A program made the translations under genes and the position numbers. DNA of 64,000 nt from Streptomyces spiramyceticus (GTDB lineage Bacteria > Actinomycetota > Actinomycetes > Streptomycetales > Streptomycetaceae). Within the stretch, counting starts at the first letter, position 1, and each line of letters starts with the position of its first letter. Under the pieces are notes generated by a model. It searched no databases. It saw nothing but the letters and a program-made list of their open reading frames with translations, and was not told the DNA's origin. Below are positions 62,714 through 64,000 of this stretch, in pieces. The stretch lies in NCBI RefSeq assembly GCF_028807635.1, contig NZ_JARBAX010000002.1, positions 1,426,001-1,490,000 on the forward strand, given 5' to 3'.

Positions 62714-63910
62714 TCAGGGTTGCTTGCCTGTCGAGAGTTTCGGAGAAGGAAACTGTGTGTAGTGGATCGTGTCGTGATAGGTCAGCTTCCCTGTTTCGTA
62801 GAGCAGGCCGACTGTCCGCGAGTCCGTCTGCACCAAGTCCGAGTAGCCGGCCGGGTCTCCCGACGCCGACCAGACAGGCCGCCACGACCGGCCGCCGTCG
62901 GCGCTGGCCCGCACTTGCATGCGAAACCGCCCGTCCGGGTCCGACGGACCGGAGTACAGCAACGGGCCACTCCGCAGTCCGCGGGAGACCTGCAGCACGC
63001 TCCCCTGGACCGTCGGCCCCGTCAGCTCGGGCTGCGGCCGGAACGGGACGGACAGCGTCAGGCCGCCGTCGGTGCTGTAGGCGTCCGCGCGTGTACCTTC
63101 GGCCTTCCGGTCGTGGTCACGCGCGTTGATGTAGACCCTGCCGTCCGGGAGCTCGGCCAGCGTGCTCTCGTTGAGCGCGAGCGGGCCGCCGGCGGATCGG
63201 CTCACATAGCCGATGCGCCACGTGTGTCCGCCGTCGTCGCTGTAGAGGGAGTGCCCACCACTGCGTCCGTTGGCGCCGGAACTGTGATTCGCGGGTACCA
63301 GCAGCCGGTCCCGGTCGAACCCGTGCCGCAGGGCGACCGCATGGCCCGGGCCGACCGCGTACCAGCGCCAGCCGGACGGTTTGACGGATCCGGTGATGTC
63401 CCGCTGCCGTGACCAGGTCCTCCCGCCGTCGGCGCTCCGCTGGACGTACACACGACGTACGGACGGAACGACCTGACCCGACGTCACCTGCGACTTCGTG
63501 GCTCCGTCGATCGTCCGGCAGGTCACCAGCACGACGTCACCGCTGACGGGGTCGACGACCGGCACGGGATTGCCGACCGTGTCCTTCCCGGCGTCCGCGA
63601 CCAGCTGGAGCGGCCGCCACGTGCATCCGCCGTCGAAGGAGCGACGCAGGACCAGATCGATGTCACCGTTGTCCGCCGGGGAATTGCGCCGGCCCTCGGC
63701 GAAGGCGAGCAGCGCACCGCCGGGTACCTGGAGCGCGGCCGGAATGCGGAAGGTGTGATAGCCGGAATCACCCGACCGGTAGGGCACGGACGCCGGGCAC
63801 CGGGCCGCCCCGCCGTACGCCGCGGGTGCCGGAGCCTGGGTCACCCCCAGTCCGGCGACCAGTGTCAGCAGCAGTGCCAGGCGTCGGCCGGCAGTCGTAT
63901 GGAGTCTCAT
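62714..63910 (-). CDS. Secreted exo-sialidase (GH33-like)
   Basis: The 398-residue protein has a signal peptide (basic start, hydrophobic 10-25, APAPAAYGG). The sialidase hallmarks are the FRIP motif (YHTFRIPAAL, 51-60) and Asp-boxes SFDGGCTW, SADGGRTW, SDDGGHTW and STDGGLTL, plus SADGGRSW near the end. The catalytic Asp region is in DNGDIDLVLRR, with active-site Glu and Tyr in LNESTLAELPDG and YSDLVQTDS. It would release terminal sialic acids from glycoconjugates outside the cell. It is well separated from the TPR operon (169 bases). Confidence 0.92.
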   Translation of the reverse strand: MRLHTTAGRRLALLLTLVAGLGVTQAPAPAAYGGAARCPASVPYRSGDSGYHTFRIPAALQVPGGALLAFAEGRRNSPADNGDIDLVLRRSFDGGCTWRPLQLVADAGKDTVGNPVPVVDPVSGDVVLVTCRTIDGATKSQVTSGQVVPSVRRVYVQRSADGGRTWSRQRDITGSVKPSGWRWYAVGPGHAVALRHGFDRDRLLVPANHSSGANGRSGGHSLYSDDGGHTWRIGYVSRSAGGPLALNESTLAELPDGRVYINARDHDRKAEGTRADAYSTDGGLTLSVPFRPQPELTGPTVQGSVLQVSRGLRSGPLLYSGPSDPDGRFRMQVRASADGGRSWRPVWSASGDPAGYSDLVQTDSRTVGLLYETGKLTYHDTIHYTQFPSPKLSTGKQP

Positions 63911-64000
63911 CGTGTCTCTCGTCCGGTGCGGCGTTCACAGAGTTCGTCTCCGACTGACCCGAAGGACAGAAGCGAACGTAACGTCATAAAACGCCCTCAC

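Overview
The window is very GC-rich, tightly packed chromosomal DNA with strong third-position G/C bias. Its families are typical of Streptomyces: a cvn 'conservon', PaaX and GAF regulators, a roadblock/DUF742/GTPase set, SNF2+SWIM helicase pair, DUF6629/DUF6098/DUF6397-type proteins, and an srs-like type III PKS trio. I call it a Streptomyces (or very close actinomycete) chromosome, probably outside the core. I see no rRNA, tRNA, CRISPR, IS element or prophage.

Layout. (1) 1-3.6 kb: a fumarylacetoacetate-hydrolase-family enzyme, a maleate isomerase-like enzyme and a PaaX regulator, probably the end of a ring-cleavage catabolic locus, then a YdeI-like protein. (2) 3.7-11.5 kb: a leftward choline-to-betaine locus (betaine-aldehyde-type dehydrogenase, APC permease, choline-oxidase-like GMC flavoprotein), a second aldehyde dehydrogenase, and a GAF/winged-helix regulator. 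Direct repeats lie upstream of both betB and the regulator. (3) 11.6-20.3 kb: an ABC exporter, SWIM and SNF2 proteins coupled by ATGA, a divergent fatty-acid desaturase, and a small membrane protein followed by a MOSC protein that appears to start at CTG. (4) 20.3-28.3 kb: a secreted esterase, a 1156-aa helical-repeat protein, small unknowns, an MpaB-like oxygenase and a methyltransferase. (5) 28.4-34.8 kb: an MHYT protein, a complete conservon with an extra roadblock paralogue, and a DUF6397-like protein after a hairpin carrying a DnaA box in its loop.

(6) 34.7-40.1 kb: a phosphatase-like protein coupled to an orphan GvpL/GvpF protein, two SDRs, DUF6629, an aquaporin with an AT-rich palindrome upstream, and an ABM-type protein. 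(7) 40.1-44.3 kb: a block of broken genes (DUF7144, SHOCT, LuxR/MalT-type ATPase regulator, DUF1254-like tail, PAP2 phosphatase) with intact small genes between them. (8) 44.3-50.1 kb: stress-type small genes (DUF4235, YihY, DUF6098, DJ-1/PfpI), a DHFR-like reductase, an SGNH lipoprotein and a cupin. (9) 50.2-54.8 kb: cell-envelope genes: PI-PLC-like protein, L,D-transpeptidase, secreted unknown, membrane-anchored XRE protein.

(10) 54.9-62.5 kb: a phenolic-lipid type locus (type III PKS, isoprenylcysteine-type methyltransferase, FAD oxygenase) with a divergent UbiA prenyltransferase. About 2 kb further on lies a TPR/polyprenyl-diphosphate-synthase operon preceded by a 32-bp inverted repeat. 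Together these could make a prenylated phenolic or quinone. This is the best candidate for undescribed chemistry in the window, but the link between the two parts is inference. (11) 62.7 kb to the end: a secreted sialidase.
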